From NCBI RefSeq assembly GCF_024166365.1, contig NC_064820.1, positions 144,480,001-144,544,000 of the forward strand: DNA of 64,000 bases, read 5' to 3'. Of the stretch, positions 36,356 to 48,821 are shown piece by piece. The notes under the pieces were generated by a model. That model did not search any database, was not told the DNA's origin, and saw nothing but the letters and a program-made list of their open reading frames with translations. This DNA comes from Elephas maximus indicus. Lineage: Eukaryota; Chordata; Mammalia; Proboscidea; Elephantidae. Numbering within the stretch: position 1 is the first letter of the stretch; every line of letters starts with the position of its first letter. Both the position numbers and the translations under genes were made by a program.

Positions 36356-37727
36356 CTGGGCCCAATGTCTAAAACTGATTAGTGAAATTTAAAAAACAGA
36401 TGTAGAAAAAAATATTTTTAGCTCTTGTCTGGGTCTCTCTTAACACCTTTTTTTTATTTTTTATTTTTCTCTTAACACCTTTAAATAAGGACTGTGTATG
36501 ATATGTCCTATTTCTAGGAGCCCTTGTGTTTTTTGACACCTGTTGTTGTCAGGTGCCATCAAGTTGGTTCCGGCTCATACAGACCCTATATATAACAGAA
36601 CGAAATAGTGCCCGGTCCCACACCATCCTCACAATTGTTATGTTTGAGCCCACTTTTGCAGCCACTGTGTCAGTCCATCACATTGAGGGTCTTCGTCTTT
36701 TTTGCCTACTTTCTATCTTTTTTTTTTTCCTGTCAAGTATGGTGTCCTTCTCCAGGTACTGGTCCCTCCTGACAACATGTCAAAAGTACCTGAGATGTAG
36801 TCTCACCATCCTCGCTTCTAAGGAGCATTCTGGCTATACCTCTTCCAAAACAGGTTTGTTTATTCTTCTGGCATTCCATGGTAAATTCAGTATTCTCCAC
36901 CAAAACCATAATTCAGAGGCATCAATTCTTCGGTCTCCTTGTTCATTGTCCAGCTTTTGCATGCATATGAGGCGATTGAAAACACCAAGGCTTGGCTCAG
37001 GCATGCTTTAATCCTCAAAGTGACATCTTTGCTTTTTAACACTTGAAAGAAGTCTTTTGCAGAAGATCTGTCCAGTGCAGTGTGTTATTTGATTTCTTGA
37101 CTGCTGCTTCCATGAGTGTTGATGAAATCCTTGACAACTTCAGTATTTTCCCGTTTTATCATGATGTTGCTTATTGGTCCAGTTGTGTGAGGATTTTTGT
37201 TTTCTTTATGTTGAGGCGTAATCCATACTGAAGGCTGTGGTCTCTGATCTTCATCAGTAAGTGCTTCAAGTCCTCTTCACTTGCAGCAAGTAAGATTGTG
37301 TCATCTGCATATCACAGGTTGTTAATGAGTCTTCCTTCAGTCTTGATGCCATGTACTTCTTGCAGTCAAGCTTCTCAGATTATTTGCTTAGCATACAGAT
37401 TGAGTAAATATGGTGAAAGGATACAACCCTGACCCTCACCTTTCCTGATTTTAAACCACACAGTATCCCCTTGTTCTGTGCGAATGAGTGCCTCTTGGTT
37501 TGTATACAGGTTCCTCATAAGCACAATTAAGGGTTCTGGAATTCTTATTCTTTGCAGTGTTATCCTTAATTCGTTACGATCCACACAAATACTTTTGCAT
37601 AAACATCTCTCTAGTATTCTCTGCTTTCAGCCAAGATGTATCTGACATCAGCAGTGATACCCTTGTTCCATGTCCTTTTCTGAATCCGGCTTGAATTTCA
37701 GGCAGTTTAAGAGTATGGCATCTTATG

Positions 37728-37872
37728 TTCTTGTAGTAGGGAATGATCACAGTCTGTAGATCATTTTCACAGTCCAACTGTAATTTTAAATTCTGAATTT
37801 ACTGTTATGTTGGAGGAAATGCTGTTAAATCTCTATTCTCTGTGAAAGAAAGTCAGTCTACCACCTGCCTTT
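37728..37872 (+). repeat. Direct duplicate, copy inside RTE
   Basis: ttcttgtagtagggaatgatc to tctaccacctgcc, homologous to 36200-36355. Neighbouring RTE sequence continues on both sides, so this segment looks foreign to the element. Confidence 0.8.
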
Positions 37873-39161
37873 AATTATTCACCCATTTTTAAACTATCTT
37901 TAGCAAAATTTACTTGTGTGTGATATTAATGATATTGTTCAATAATTTCCACATTCTGTTGTATCACCTTTCTTTGGAACGGGCACAGATTTGGATCTCT
38001 TCCAGTTGGCAAAGCAGCTGTCTTCCAAATTTCTTGGCATGGATGAGAGTCAGCGCTTCCAGAGTTGTAACCGTTTGTAGAAATACCTCAGTTGGTATTC
38101 CAACAATTCCTGGAAACTTGTTTTTCACCAGTGCCTTTAGTGTAGCTTGAACGTCTTCAGTACCATCGGTTCTTCATCATATGCTGCCTCCTGAAGAGGT
38201 TGTGTGTCAACCAATTCTTTTTGATTCCGTGACTCTGTGTATTCATCTTCTTTTGATACTTCCTGTGTCATTCAATATTTTGCCCACTGAATCCTTCAAC
38301 ATTGCAAATAAAGGCTTTAATTTTTTTCTTCAGTTCTTTCAGCTTGAGAAATGCCAAGTGTGTTTATTCCTCTTGGTTTTCTCACTCCAGGTCTTTGCAC
38401 ATTAGATTATACTTTGTCTTCTCGAGCTCGCCTTTGAAATCTTTTCAGCTTTTACTTCATCATTTCTCCTATTCACTTTAGCTGCTCTGTGTTCAAGAAC
38501 AAGCTTCAGAGTCTCTTCTGATAGCCATTTTGTTCTTTTCTTTCTCTCCTGTCTTTTAAATAACCTTTTGCTTCATGTCTGGTGTCTTTGCTGTCACCCA
38601 GTAACTCATCTGGTCTTCTGTCATTAGTGTTCATTTTGTCAAATCCATTCTTGAGATGGTCTCTAAATTCAGGTGGGATATGCTCAAAGTCGTTCTTTGG
38701 CTCTAGTGAACCCGTTTTAATTTTCTTCACTTTTCAGTTTGAACTTGTAGGTGAGCAGTTGGTGGTTTGCTCTGCCGTTGGCCCTTTGCCTTGTTCTGAC
38801 TGACAGTATTGAGCTATCCATCCCCTCTTCTCACTGATGTAGTCGACTGATTCCTGTGTATTACATCCAGTGACGTCGATGTGGATAGTCGCTGTTTATG
38901 TTGTTGAAAAAAGGTATTTATAATGAATCAGTTGTTGGTTGTGCAAAATTCTGTGATGCGATCTCCAGCATTGTTTCTGTCACCAAGGCTGTATTTTCAA
39001 ACTACTGATCTTTCTTCTTTGTTTCCAACTTTTGTATTCCAGTCACCAGTAATTATCAATGCACGTTTATTGTATGTTTGATCAATTTCAGACTGCAGAA
39101 GTTGGTAAAAATCTGCAGTTCATCTTTGGCATTAGTGTTTGCTGCATAAATTTGAATAATA

Positions 39162-39425
39162 TTCCTTGTGATGGTTAAGGTTGTGTGTCAACTTGCCTGG
39201 GCCATGAGTCTCAGTAGTTTGGTAGTTATATAATGATATAGTTGGGCACTTATGTAATGATATAGTTATCCCCCATTTTGTGATATAATCATCTCCATGA
39301 TATGATCTGTTGTAAGGGAAGTTTCCTCGGGAGTGTGAGCTGGATCCAGTATATATGGATGTTCTGGCAAAACTCACTGGATTTTGCTCCTTCTGGATCC
39401 TGTGTCCAGCTCATCCTATTGAAAA
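39162..39425 (+). mobile_element. LTR-like insertion in RTE
   Basis: tgtgatggttaaggttgtgt and gtcaacttgcctgggccatg open a block of a kind seen in ERVL/MLT2-type LTRs. A related piece lies at 40129-40262. The family and the exact ends are uncertain. Confidence 0.45.
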
Positions 39426-40128
39426 TGGCCGATACCAGTCAATTTCAATGGCCCACTAATGCCTAGGGTGTCGATGTTTTTGCATTCTGTTTCATTTTTG
39501 ATGACTTCCAATTTTCCTAGATTCATACTTCATGCATTCCACCTTCCAATTATTAATGCGTGTTTGTAGCTGTTTTTTCTTATTTTGAGTCATGCCACGT
39601 TAGCAAATGAAGATCCTGAAAGCTTTACACCTTCTACGTCATTAAGGTCGACTCTACTTTGAGGCAGCAGCTCTTCCCCACTCATGTTTTGAGTGCCTTC
39701 CAACCTGAGAGACTCAGCTTGTCACACTTTTATCAGACAATGGTGTGCCACTATTCATAAGGTTTTCACTGGCAAATCTTTTTAGAAGTGGATCACCAGG
39801 TCCTTCTTCCTAGTTTGTCTTAGTCTGGAAGCTCCACTGAAACCTGTCCACCATAGGTGATTCTGCTAGTATTTAAAATACCAGTGGTGTAGCTTCCAGC
39901 GTCACAGTAACACTCAAGCCCCCACAGTACAACAAACTGATAGACGAGTGGTAGTCTGAGACCTATGAGGTTTTATTTATACACCTACTTCTCACTTATC
40001 GACTGTCACTTTATCAGACATTTCACGTTTACAGCAATAGAAAAATCTGTCTGACTATTTTGTGCATTAATGACGTGCTTCTGGCAATAACAAACACTGA
40101 GGTGAGAGGCAAGAATAACACTGGCTGT

Positions 40129-40262
40129 GATGGTTGAGGCTATATGTCAGCTTGGCTGGGCCATGATTGTCAGTGGTTTGGCAGTTATGTAATGATGTAG
40201 TTAACCCCTCACCTTATGATCTGATGTGGTCATCCTCCATTTTTGTATAACACCGATTTTCA
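40129..40262 (+). mobile_element. Second copy of the LTR-like sequence
   Basis: gctgtgatggttgaggctatatgtc, then gccatgattgtcagtggttt and ggcagttatgtaatgatgta, homologous to 39162-39290. Confidence 0.5.
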
Positions 40263-40264
40263 TG

Positions 40265-40835
40265 TAACGACTTGGACTTTAGACCCTAACTAACCATGTT
40301 GATAGAAATTTGTGTATTAATAAGATGTAAATACCTAATTTTACATTAATAAAATTTTACATTCTTTACTTGTTTGTGTAGTGTAAAAACCTAACTTTTT
40401 AAATGGAGATCAGAAAGTTAAGAATGTAACTAAATCAGATCTTTCATTACATTTAAGCAGCATGACCACCATTATTTATTTATCAGTATTGTCTGGTGAT
40501 ATTTTAGCCTTAGAGTTGTCCTTTATTTAAAGTACCCATATATAATTTGAACCATGTTTTTATTTTATATTTTATAATACTACTGTCTTTTAAAAAGAAG
40601 GGACATGCTCTTCTTATGGAAAGCAGCTTCTCTGGTTAAACTCTAATTGAAGTTTAAGCATCCTACAAGTTTATAATCATTTTGTATTTTTTAAGAATAA
40701 ATACAATGTCTTTATAATGCTTGACACGTAACTGGTTTTTAATATGAGTTTAATAATAAAACCCTAAGTTTTATTTTAAGTTATATGACCAAGCTTAATA
40801 ATTGTCTTCCATGTGTACACATACAAATAAAGGTG
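40265..40835. other. PGGT1B intron 2, nothing recognised
   Basis: AT-rich, no feature supported. Confidence 0.5.
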
Positions 40836-40837
40836 GC

Positions 40838-41820
40838 AAAATGCTGTGAGGGCTACTTCATGAGGGAAAAGGAGAATCAAGATCAACAGCCCAAGGCTGA
40901 ATCCTATGAGGCGGAGGTCAGACATGCCTCCTTTCTCCACCATCTTTACCAGTTCTGACACTAACTGTCCTTTCCACTGCGCTTTCTACTTCTCTGCTGA
41001 GTTCAGTAATTCATTGCAATGGCCACACAGAACTCACCAAGAATACTCATGATTATGAGGTTTATTAGGGAAGTAACAAGGTACAAGTCAGGTTCAGGAA
41101 TGCTAAAGATAACAGTTTTTCCACCCGGACAACCTCTTTTCAACTCTGCCTGCAGGCACACCTCTCTCTGGCCCTTTTTCCTCTGCCCTACTTGGGCAAG
41201 TGTTACAAAACTCTTTCAGCTCTGCCTGTAAGTGCCCAGAAGCACCCCACCCCTCCAGTAAGCCCTGGCCTAAAGGTGCTGAACTCTAGCTCTGTGGGTT
41301 AGCAGCCTAGCTCCACTAAGTTGCCTGGAGGCACTCTACCCCTCCAGCAAGCCTCCTGCCCAAAGGCACTCATCTTTCTCGCTTGTGGGTCAGGAAGCCC
41401 AATGCTCCATCTCCTGCTGGTCTCTTCTGCCATTTCTCTCCCACTGCTTCTTGCTGTCTTTAGTGTCACAGCTCTTTCTCTTTGACTCTCTCCCTCTCTT
41501 TCTCTTTCTCCCACTCTCAGTCTCCTGATTCCAGGAGCTTCTCAGCACAGGGATTCCAGGTCCAAAGGATATGTTCCATTCTTGGCTCCTCTTGGTTTTG
41601 GTGAAATCCTCTCTTTCTGCTTCTAGGATAGGTCATTTTAAGTCTAGCAGGGTGGCAAAACTGACCAGTCCCCTTGGTGAGTCACAGTTACCTTATTTGC
41701 ACAGTCTCACCTAGTCACTTGGTTAGGAGTTAAAGGACCATGGTGAGAAAGTCCACATAAAAGCAATCCATTTGCACTGCAGAAGGGATTGTTTTTGCTT
41801 ACAGTTGACAGGCTAAACAC
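40838..41820 (-). mobile_element. ERVL-like LTR with leader remnant
   Basis: Reverse member of the family at 24110. On the minus strand the order is LTR, the poly(A) signal (reversed near 41060 as gaggtttattaggg), then a primer-binding-like tagtgtcagaactggtaaag near 40960 and leader. No viral genes. A CT-rich block near 41470-41520 belongs to the LTR. Confidence 0.55.
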
Positions 41821-41879
41821 ATTACATTCTTTAATAATACACCCCTATACATACCGTATGTATATCTCTATGTATACAG

Positions 41880-42179
41880 ATCTGTCTGGGAAGAAGTACA
41901 GCCAGAATGCTCCTTAGAAGCGAGGATGGTGAGAGTTTGTGTCATGTACTTTGGGTATGTTATCAAGAGGGTCTAGTCACTGGAGAAGGGCATCATACTT
42001 GGTAGAGGCTCAGTGACAAAGAGGCAAACACTCAGTGAGACGAATTAACATGGTGGCTGCAGCAGTGACTCAAATATAGCAACGATTGTGAGGATGGGGC
42101 AGGACCAGGCAGTGTTTCATTCTGTTGTACATAGGGTTGCTATGAGTTAGAACCAACTCGATGGCACCTAACAACAACA
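41880..42179 (+). mobile_element. RTE 3'-end fragment
   Basis: About 300 bp of the RTE C-terminal and 3' region (agaagtacagccagaatgct through ctcgatggcacctaacaaca). Severely 5'-truncated. Confidence 0.85.
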
Positions 42180-42383
42180 CATACACATAATCATACATAC
42201 ACCTGTTACAACCATATACATATTCCCGTTTTTGCTGCTGCTGTTTTTTTTCCTACCTACCGAGTTTTCACTTTTGTGAAGTAATATGATTTTTGTGATA
42301 TGTTGCTTTCTAAACTATTTCTGTATAAGAAGATAAACTAGTTTGACTATGACTGCAAAAGTGAAGGATGTATTCACCAAATC

Positions 42384-42560
42384 AGTGGTTCTTAATTCTG
42401 ACTGTGTATCAGAGATTTTTTTTTAGTATGCTTGTCTGGGCCCCACCTTCAGAGTTTTGATGCAGGCCTGGGCTAGACCCAGGAGGCATATGTATTTTTT
42501 TTCACACTATACAGTTGATTCTGATGAATAGTCAGACCACACTAGGAACTTGTTTCATTT
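42384..42560 (+). mobile_element. MER5A-like element
   Basis: aatcagtggttcttaattctga, gtctgggccccaccttcagag and ttgattctgatgaatagtcag. Confidence 0.6.
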
Positions 42561-42561
42561 G

Positions 42562-43240
42562 CTCCCGCTGAGTAGAAACACTAGATGGAGCTATTTAATC
42601 ACCTTCGAGGGAGCTGAAAAGTTTACCAAAGCATACATCCAGCTGTAAATTTGGAATGAATTCCATGTTTATACTTTAATAATTTTCATGAATAGATAGG
42701 TTTACCAGGATTATAAAGGAAAGTACAATAGCAGACAAATCTTGACAGGAATCGGAAAGGAGTGCCTATTGAATTAAAAGTGTTGAAATGTTACTTAATA
42801 AGCATCATTTAAAAAAAAATTAGAATTTAAGCGTGTATCTCTAAACTCAGTTGTGAATCTTTTTTCTTGGTTTCTTATGGCATTTAATGTTGATCAGCTT
42901 TCCATAGACAATATTAAGATATATCTCTTTTTTTGTTGTTTTTACTGAAATAAACTAAGCTTTGCAGTTCGTTTGCATTCAGAAGAGGGGAGAAATACTG
43001 CGCTGTCTTTTCCATATGCTGTGACTCTTGGTGCCTAGGTTCATAAATGCTTTTTTCACTGCAGCATGATGTGTTCTCTTTTTTGAAAAGGGGAAATTAA
43101 GGCATTTTTACTTTAAAGACACTTTTCTGCAAACTGCAACAGAAGCTGTTAATTTCCTCTGGTTTCACTTGTCAGATAAAATCCAACCCATCTTAAATGG
43201 TTGCTGTTTGTTAAGCTTTGGTCAGTCTACTAAGGACTTT
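42562..43240. other. PGGT1B intron 2, nothing recognised
   Basis: No feature is supported. Confidence 0.5.
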
Positions 43241-43430
43241 AAGATAATCCTTTAACCATTATTAGAACCCTGTAAGATAAGTATACTGTTACTAGTTTAA
43301 AAGTGGAAGCAACTGGCTCAGAGGTTAAGTTACTTGGGTACAGAACACAGTGCTAATAAGAGTAGAAACTTGAGTTTGATTCTAAGAGTCTGTGCTTTTA
43401 ACTACAACCTTCTGACTTTATATAGTATTT
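43240..43430 (-). repeat. MIR
   Basis: accctgtaagataagtatac, gaggttaagttacttgggta and gattctaagagtctgtgctt are reversed MIR phrases. Confidence 0.6.
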
Positions 43431-43580
43431 TTGAGCATCATTTTTTTTTCTACTTTTCAGAAAAGTTATTAATTTAACCAAGCTAAAAACTCAGAGATAA
43501 GCAAATAGAAATGCCATTCATTCAGTCATTTATTTATTCATCGCTGAGGAAATGATACTCCATTCAGAAACAGGTATTTA

Positions 43581-44750
43581 CTATAAGAACTCAAGAAAAA
43601 GTTTAAATACAGAACAAAGCAGTCTTTGGTGGTGGAGGGGTGGGGTACAGTTCACTAACTAAATAGTAGACAAGGATCATCTTCGGTGAAGGGAAGGACA
43701 GCACACAATACAGAGGAGGTCAGCAAAACTGGACCAAAGCAAAATCTAACAAGTTTCCTGAACACATCCATGCACTTTGAGGGACAGAGTAGCTGGGGCT
43801 GGGGCCTGGGCCTGGGGACCATAGTTTCAGGAGTTATCTAGGTCCGTTGGCAAAACAAAGTTTATTAAGAAAATATTCTGCATCCCACTTTGGTGAGTGG
43901 TGTCTGGGGTTTTAAAAGCCTGAGAGTGGTCATCTAAGATGCATCAATTGGCCCCAAACAAAGAAGAATGAAGAACACCAAAGACACAAGGAAAATATTA
44001 GCCCAAGAGACAAAAGGGTCACATAAACCAGAGACTCCATCAACGTAAGACCAGAAGAACTAGATGGTGCCTGGCCACCACCAGTGACCACTCTGACAGG
44101 GAACACAATAGAGAGACCTGGGTGGAGCAGAAGAAAAATGTGGTGCAGAACTCAAATTCATGTAAAAAGCCCAGACTTCGTGGTCTGACAGAGACTGGAG
44201 GAACCTCCGAAACTAGGCCCCCGTGGCTCTGTTAACCCAGAATAAAAACCATTCTTGAAGCCAACTGTCCAGGCCAAGATTAACCCCCCCAAAAAACCAA
44301 ACCCTTTGCTGTTGAGTCGATTCCGACTCATAGTGACCCTATAGAGCAGAGTAGAACTGCCCCGTAGAGTTTCCAAGGAGCGCCTGGTGGATTCGAACTG
44401 CCGACCTTTTGGTTAGCAGCCGTAGCTCTTAACCACTACACCACCAGGGTTTCCAGGCAAAGATTAGACTGGCCTATAAAACAAAAAAATAGTACTCATG
44501 AAGAGTGTGCTTCTTAGTTCAGTCAGATATGCGAGACCAGATGGGTGACTGCTGTCCAGAGACAGGATGAGAAGGCAGGAAGGGATAGTAGGAACTGGTT
44601 GAGTGAACACAAGAAACCCAGGGTAGAAAGCGGGACTGTGCTGTCACATTGTAGGGATTACAACTAATGTCACGTAACAATATGTGTATAAATTTTTGTA
44701 TAAGGAAATAACTTGAGCTGTAAACTTTCACCTAAAGCACAATTAAAAAA
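43581..44750 (+). mobile_element. 5'-truncated L1-type insertion with 15-bp target-site duplication
   Basis: The block is bounded by AGAAACAGGTATTTA at 43566-43580 and 44751-44765, a perfect 15-bp duplication. It ends cctaaagcacaattaaaaaa, the same 3' end seen in reverse at 10098 and 56940. It is 5'-truncated and holds no ORF. A MIR-like sequence continues beyond the right duplication, so the insertion split it. An AfroSINE (44293-44454) has since inserted within it. Confidence 0.88.
44293..44454 (-). mobile_element. AfroSINE nested in the L1-type insertion
   Basis: aaaaccaaaccctttgctgt to ctacaccaccagggtttcc; flanked by similar (C/A)AAGATTA repeats, a probable decayed target duplication. 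Confidence 0.92.
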
Positions 44751-44949
44751 AGAAACAGGTATTTATTGAACCCTTACTACATTTCAGCCTCTGTGTAACA
44801 CCTGGGAGAATTATCTAACCTTAGCAAGGGGCTCAAGAAAGCCTTCATAGTGGAAATATAAGCCTAGACTTGAAAGATAAAATGAGAGCATCCTTTCTTC
44901 AAAAGTGAAAACAGGATCAAATTTTTATGGAGGGCTACCAGTGAGTCAG

Positions 44950-45060
44950 TCATCCCTGGGTGGTGCAAATGGTTAAGACTACAGACTACTAGCCAAAAGG
45001 TTGGCAGTTTGAACCCACCCAGAGGCACCTTGGAAGAAAGGCCTGGCAGTCTACATGTAC
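44950..45060 (+). mobile_element. AfroSINE head, partial
   Basis: ccctgggtggtgcaaatggtt to agaaaggcctggcagtct, the tRNA-like head and following block of a long-subfamily SINE; the 3' part is missing. Confidence 0.7.
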
Positions 45061-45061
45061 A

Positions 45062-45790
45062 GTTCATTGCCATAGATTACATTCTTCACATTGTGTTACC
45101 ATTCTATCTCTACCCATATTGTTTCACCACCATTAACTTTTACTCTCTGTGCCCCTTATAGTTCTCATCTGTGCTTTAGAGTTACTGTTGTCAATGTTAT
45201 CTCATATAAATAATTCTTTAAAAGAGCACAGTGCTGAAGGCTGACATTCTTTATTGAGCTAAACGGTTTTTTTAAGATGACTATGGGATAGTTTCAGTTC
45301 AGGGTTTAAAGATTATTTCAGGACAATAGATTTCGGGGTTCACCCAATTTCCATAGATCCAGTGAGTCTGGTTCCATAAGAATTTGACGTTCTGTTCCAA
45401 ATTTTTTTTTCCTTTTGATCAGGATTCGTCTATTGGGTCCTTGATCAAAACCTTCAATAATGGTAGCCAAGCACCAAGCATTTCTTCTGGTCTGGTGGAA
45501 AAGGAAGTAGTTGTTCATGGGACCTGCAGTCTGTTTCCTTTCTAATTCCTGGCTCTCCTTTTTCTACTGCCCCAGGTGGTTAGAGACCAGTTATTGTATC
45601 TTGTATCTCCAAAGCTTTTAAGACCCCGCGTGCTGTTCTCTCAATAAGGAGGTAGAACAGAAACTAAAAATAGCATTAGACCAATTGACCGGATAGACCC
45701 ATGAAGCCATGACCCTAAACTTTGAACCAAGAAATCTAATCCCATGAAGCACTTAGTTGTACCTAAGTAGTGTCAACAAGTGCATCCTTT
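45062..45790 (-). mobile_element. L1-type LINE 3' region, second family
   Basis: tgtacagttcattgccatag, tcagggtttaaagattattt and atcaggattcgtctattggg read as a reversed LINE 3' UTR of a different family from 10098. No ORF. The assignment as LINE is inferred from memory of similar elephant sequence. Confidence 0.5.
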
Positions 45791-45814
45791 TTTTTTTTTT
45801 TCCTGACTGCTGTT

Positions 45815-45910
45815 GTTGGCGTTCCTTGGAAACTTTACGGGGCAGTTTTTCTCTGTCCTATAGAGCCACTGTGAGTTGGAAATCAACTCAGTGGCAACGG
45901 GTTAATGGGT
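45815..45910 (+). mobile_element. AfroSINE 3' part
   Basis: gttccttggaaactttacgg to cagtggcaacgggttaatgg. Confidence 0.75.
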
Positions 45911-46097
45911 TGTTGTTGTAAAATTGTATATAAAACGGTATTTGCAATTTCGCCCATCTAAGAGAAGAGCTATTTTCTTATTGCGAATGTGGTTGTTTTC
46001 TTATATTTTCAATTTAATATCTTAATACCCATTGATATCTTAAAAAATGAAAATTTTACATTAAAAAAATTTGTGTGAGGGCACATACCTTGAGTGA

Positions 46098-46225
46098 GTA
46101 GAGGTTAAGTGCTAATTTATAGTGCTCTGTATACATCAGCCCTTGAAAACTTTGTGGATCACAGTTCTACTCTGACACGAAGGGTCACCCTGAGTTGGAA
46201 TTGACTTGATGGCAACTGTTTTGTG
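46098..46225 (+). mobile_element. Divergent AfroSINE
   Basis: gtagaggttaagtgctaatt and ccctgagttggaattgactt, heavily decayed. Confidence 0.55.
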
Positions 46226-46419
46226 TGTGTGTACGTAAAGTGAAGTAGGTTATTGGATTCAGAATGAAGGCCTTATACTAAAATACAAATTATATACTTT
46301 TTTCCCCTGTGGTTATAGAGCAGTTTATACTGTTCACTTGGTCACACGTAAGGAAGCAATGAGTTAAAGTAGAGGGACACTGGGTGGCAAGTTAGGATTC
46401 TGCACCCTATTTTATCAAT

Positions 46420-46685
46420 AACTGACTGTTACCTTGAGCATATCATTTAACCTTTGGCCTTCTGCTTTATGTTGTTTAGAATGGGAGATTGATTCTGTTG
46501 ACCACATAAAAAATCGTCACATAGGAAAAGTATGAAAGCATTTTATATACTGTAAAGTGGCTACAAGTAAAAGGTGCCTGGTAGAAAGTCATTATTTTGT
46601 CTATGATTGATGTGGGAATTAAATGAGGAAATTCTCGTAAAGCACCTAGAATAGATCTGGCTTATAGTAAGCATTTAACATTAGC
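46420..46685 (+). repeat. MIR
   Basis: ttgagcatatcatttaacct, gggaattaaatgaggaaatt and cttatagtaagcatttaaca follow MIR order. Confidence 0.6.
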
Positions 46686-46726
46686 AAGCGTAAAAACTGA
46701 AACAGTGACAAAGAATTAGGTACTAA

Positions 46727-46999
<273 letters not shown>

Positions 47000-47039
47000 T
47001 AAATACTGTCTAGTGTATATTATAATCTGAAAACACTTG

Positions 47040-47543
47040 TCGTGGATTGAACTGTGTCCCCCAAAAATATCTGTCAACTTAGCTGCTGCATGAGTCCCAG
47101 TATTGTGTGATTGTCTCCCATTTTATGTGATTTCCCTGTGTGCTGTAAATCTTACTGCTGTGATGAAATGAGGTAGATTAGTGGCAGTTATATTGATGAG
47201 ATATACAAGATTAAATAGGGTCTTAAGCCAATCTCTTTGAGATATAAAGAAGAGAAGCCAAGCAGAGAGACGGGGAGACCTCATACTACCAAGAAAGCAG
47301 TGCCGGGAGCAGTGCATGTCCTTTGGACCTGAGGTTCCTGCACTGAGATGCTCCCAGATTAAGGGAAGATTGATGACGAGGACCTTCCTCTACCGCTGAC
47401 AGAGAAAGAAAGCTTTCCCCTGGAACCAAAGCTCTGAATTTGGACTTGTAGCCTACTGGACAGTGAGAGAATAAATTTATCTTTGTTAAAGCCATCCACT
47501 TGTGGTATTTCTGTTATAGCAGCACTAGATGACCAGGACACTC
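47040..47543 (+). mobile_element. MaLR-like (MLT1-type) solo LTR
   Basis: Begins tgtcgtggattgaactgtgtc, contains gagaataaatttatctttg (AATAAA) and ends tttctgttatagcagcacta and gaccaggaca. This start and finish are typical of ERVL-MaLR LTRs. About 500 bp with no internal viral sequence. Confidence 0.75.
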
Positions 47544-47639
47544 CTTGAGGGAAAGCTTGCTCACTTTACCTTCTAGAAGAATGCGTATTACATATAAAAA
47601 AAAAAATACACATGGAAATTTCCCTTAATCATTACAAAA

Positions 47640-48600
47640 AAAAGTGGCTGTGGTGAAGTGAGTACTTTATGTGGCCTTTTACCTTGGGTGTTTGGAGGAA
47701 CAGCTTGAGAGATTGTTCCCCTAAACCCGGAGGAATACCTTTGCCCTAGTCTTCTAACCCAGAGGGTTTGTTATATTTCCTGGGTAAGCTGTAAACAACT
47801 TGGTTAATACTTTTTGTCTGGGCCTGGGCTGCAGCCTGCCCTGTGATTGGTGTGCACCTTGTAGGGTTTGGTCGACATACTATGCAAATGAAGTGGCTAG
47901 GGACTGTACAGATGAAGTGACTATAGCCTACTATGCAAATGGCTGCCTGGCCTTCTGAGAGGGGATTGGTCAGTTTAAGACCCCTCCTGGGAGGGACTGT
48001 GCCTTGAAATTGACAAGGAATTGCGTATGTGTGCATCCAACCCCACAGAAGCTTTTCAGACAGAAAGAAGCAGGAAAAGAAGCAGCAGGAAAGAGCAGAA
48101 GAAAGAAGCAGCAGAGAGAGAGGATTCAAAGAACCTCCTATAAGAGGTGTAACACTGAAGATAGCCAGGGGCCCAGTGGCAGAGTTGATGCTGACAGACG
48201 GCAGGGCCAAGAGGAGCCTATCCTCAGGGGACTAAGAGGAGCCTATCTTCCGGGCTGAGAAGAGCTGAGAGAGCTGCCCTGCACTGAAGAGGAGAGACTT
48301 TGCCTGTATGCTTCCTGATCCTGATGCTGAGTTATAGCCTGTTGAACCTCGTTCTATACCGTCCCTTGTTCCTTAATAAACCACTTAACTCTAAGTCTGG
48401 TCTGTGAGCTCTGTGTGGCCCTTGCAACGGATTATCAAACCCAGAAGAGGAATAGAGAGTGCCGTGGGGGGTGGTATCAGAATTAGTAAAAGGTGGAGGT
48501 ATGTCTTACCTCCACCTCATAGGAGTCGGCTTTAGGCTGATCTTGATTCCCATTATTCCCCCTGAAGTTAGACAAGTTCTGATGCTATTACTACTATGGC
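47640..48600 (+). mobile_element. ERVL-like LTR with leader remnant
   Basis: Same family as 24110. AATAAA in tccttaataaaccacttaac near 48375; a primer-binding-like tggtatcagaattagtaaaa near 48473 follows; then leader to about 48600. Open frames here on both strands are incidental to the LTR. Confidence 0.6.
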
Positions 48601-48821
48601 CACATTATACATTTCTTAGAAATAGCTATTGCCAAGGCAGTGATTAAAGACCCCAGAAGTGAATTAGATGATGTTTGTGGCACTGGGCAAACTTCTTCAG
48701 GGTGAGAGGCAGAAACTTTGGTATCAGCACATGCCAGGGTAGAAAGCAGTGAATCCTAACAAAGTGAGGGCTTTTTTGCTTCAAGGAAGCAGATTCAGAT
48801 GTGTGATCAAGTTGCGGATGT

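Larger units (their letters stand above)
36528..39955 (-). pseudogene. Near full-length RTE (BovB-like) LINE, dead
   Basis: Read on the minus strand, the 5' region lies near 39800-39955 (shared with 4835-5025). The endonuclease-type region is near 38880-39100 (an FQQHK-like piece precedes an RNQ-like one). A linker contains PEFRDHLKNGFDKMN at about 38650, and the reverse transcriptase pieces PEIQAGFRKGHGTR (near 37690), LMRNLYTNQEALIRTEQGD and GCILSPYLLNLYAKQI (37380-37530) follow. The 3' end at 36540 keeps a TGTTGTTGT start in reverse. Stops, frameshifts and a foreign insertion (39162-39425) break it. At about 3.1 kb without the insertion, it is near the usual RTE length. Confidence 0.88.

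Noticed and set aside
36526..37011. A 161-codon + strand open frame
   Set aside because: It is the antisense of an RTE element and has no recognisable protein content.
47746..48210. A 154-codon minus-strand open frame
   Set aside because: It lies wholly in an ERVL-like LTR read from the opposite strand; no protein family is recognisable.
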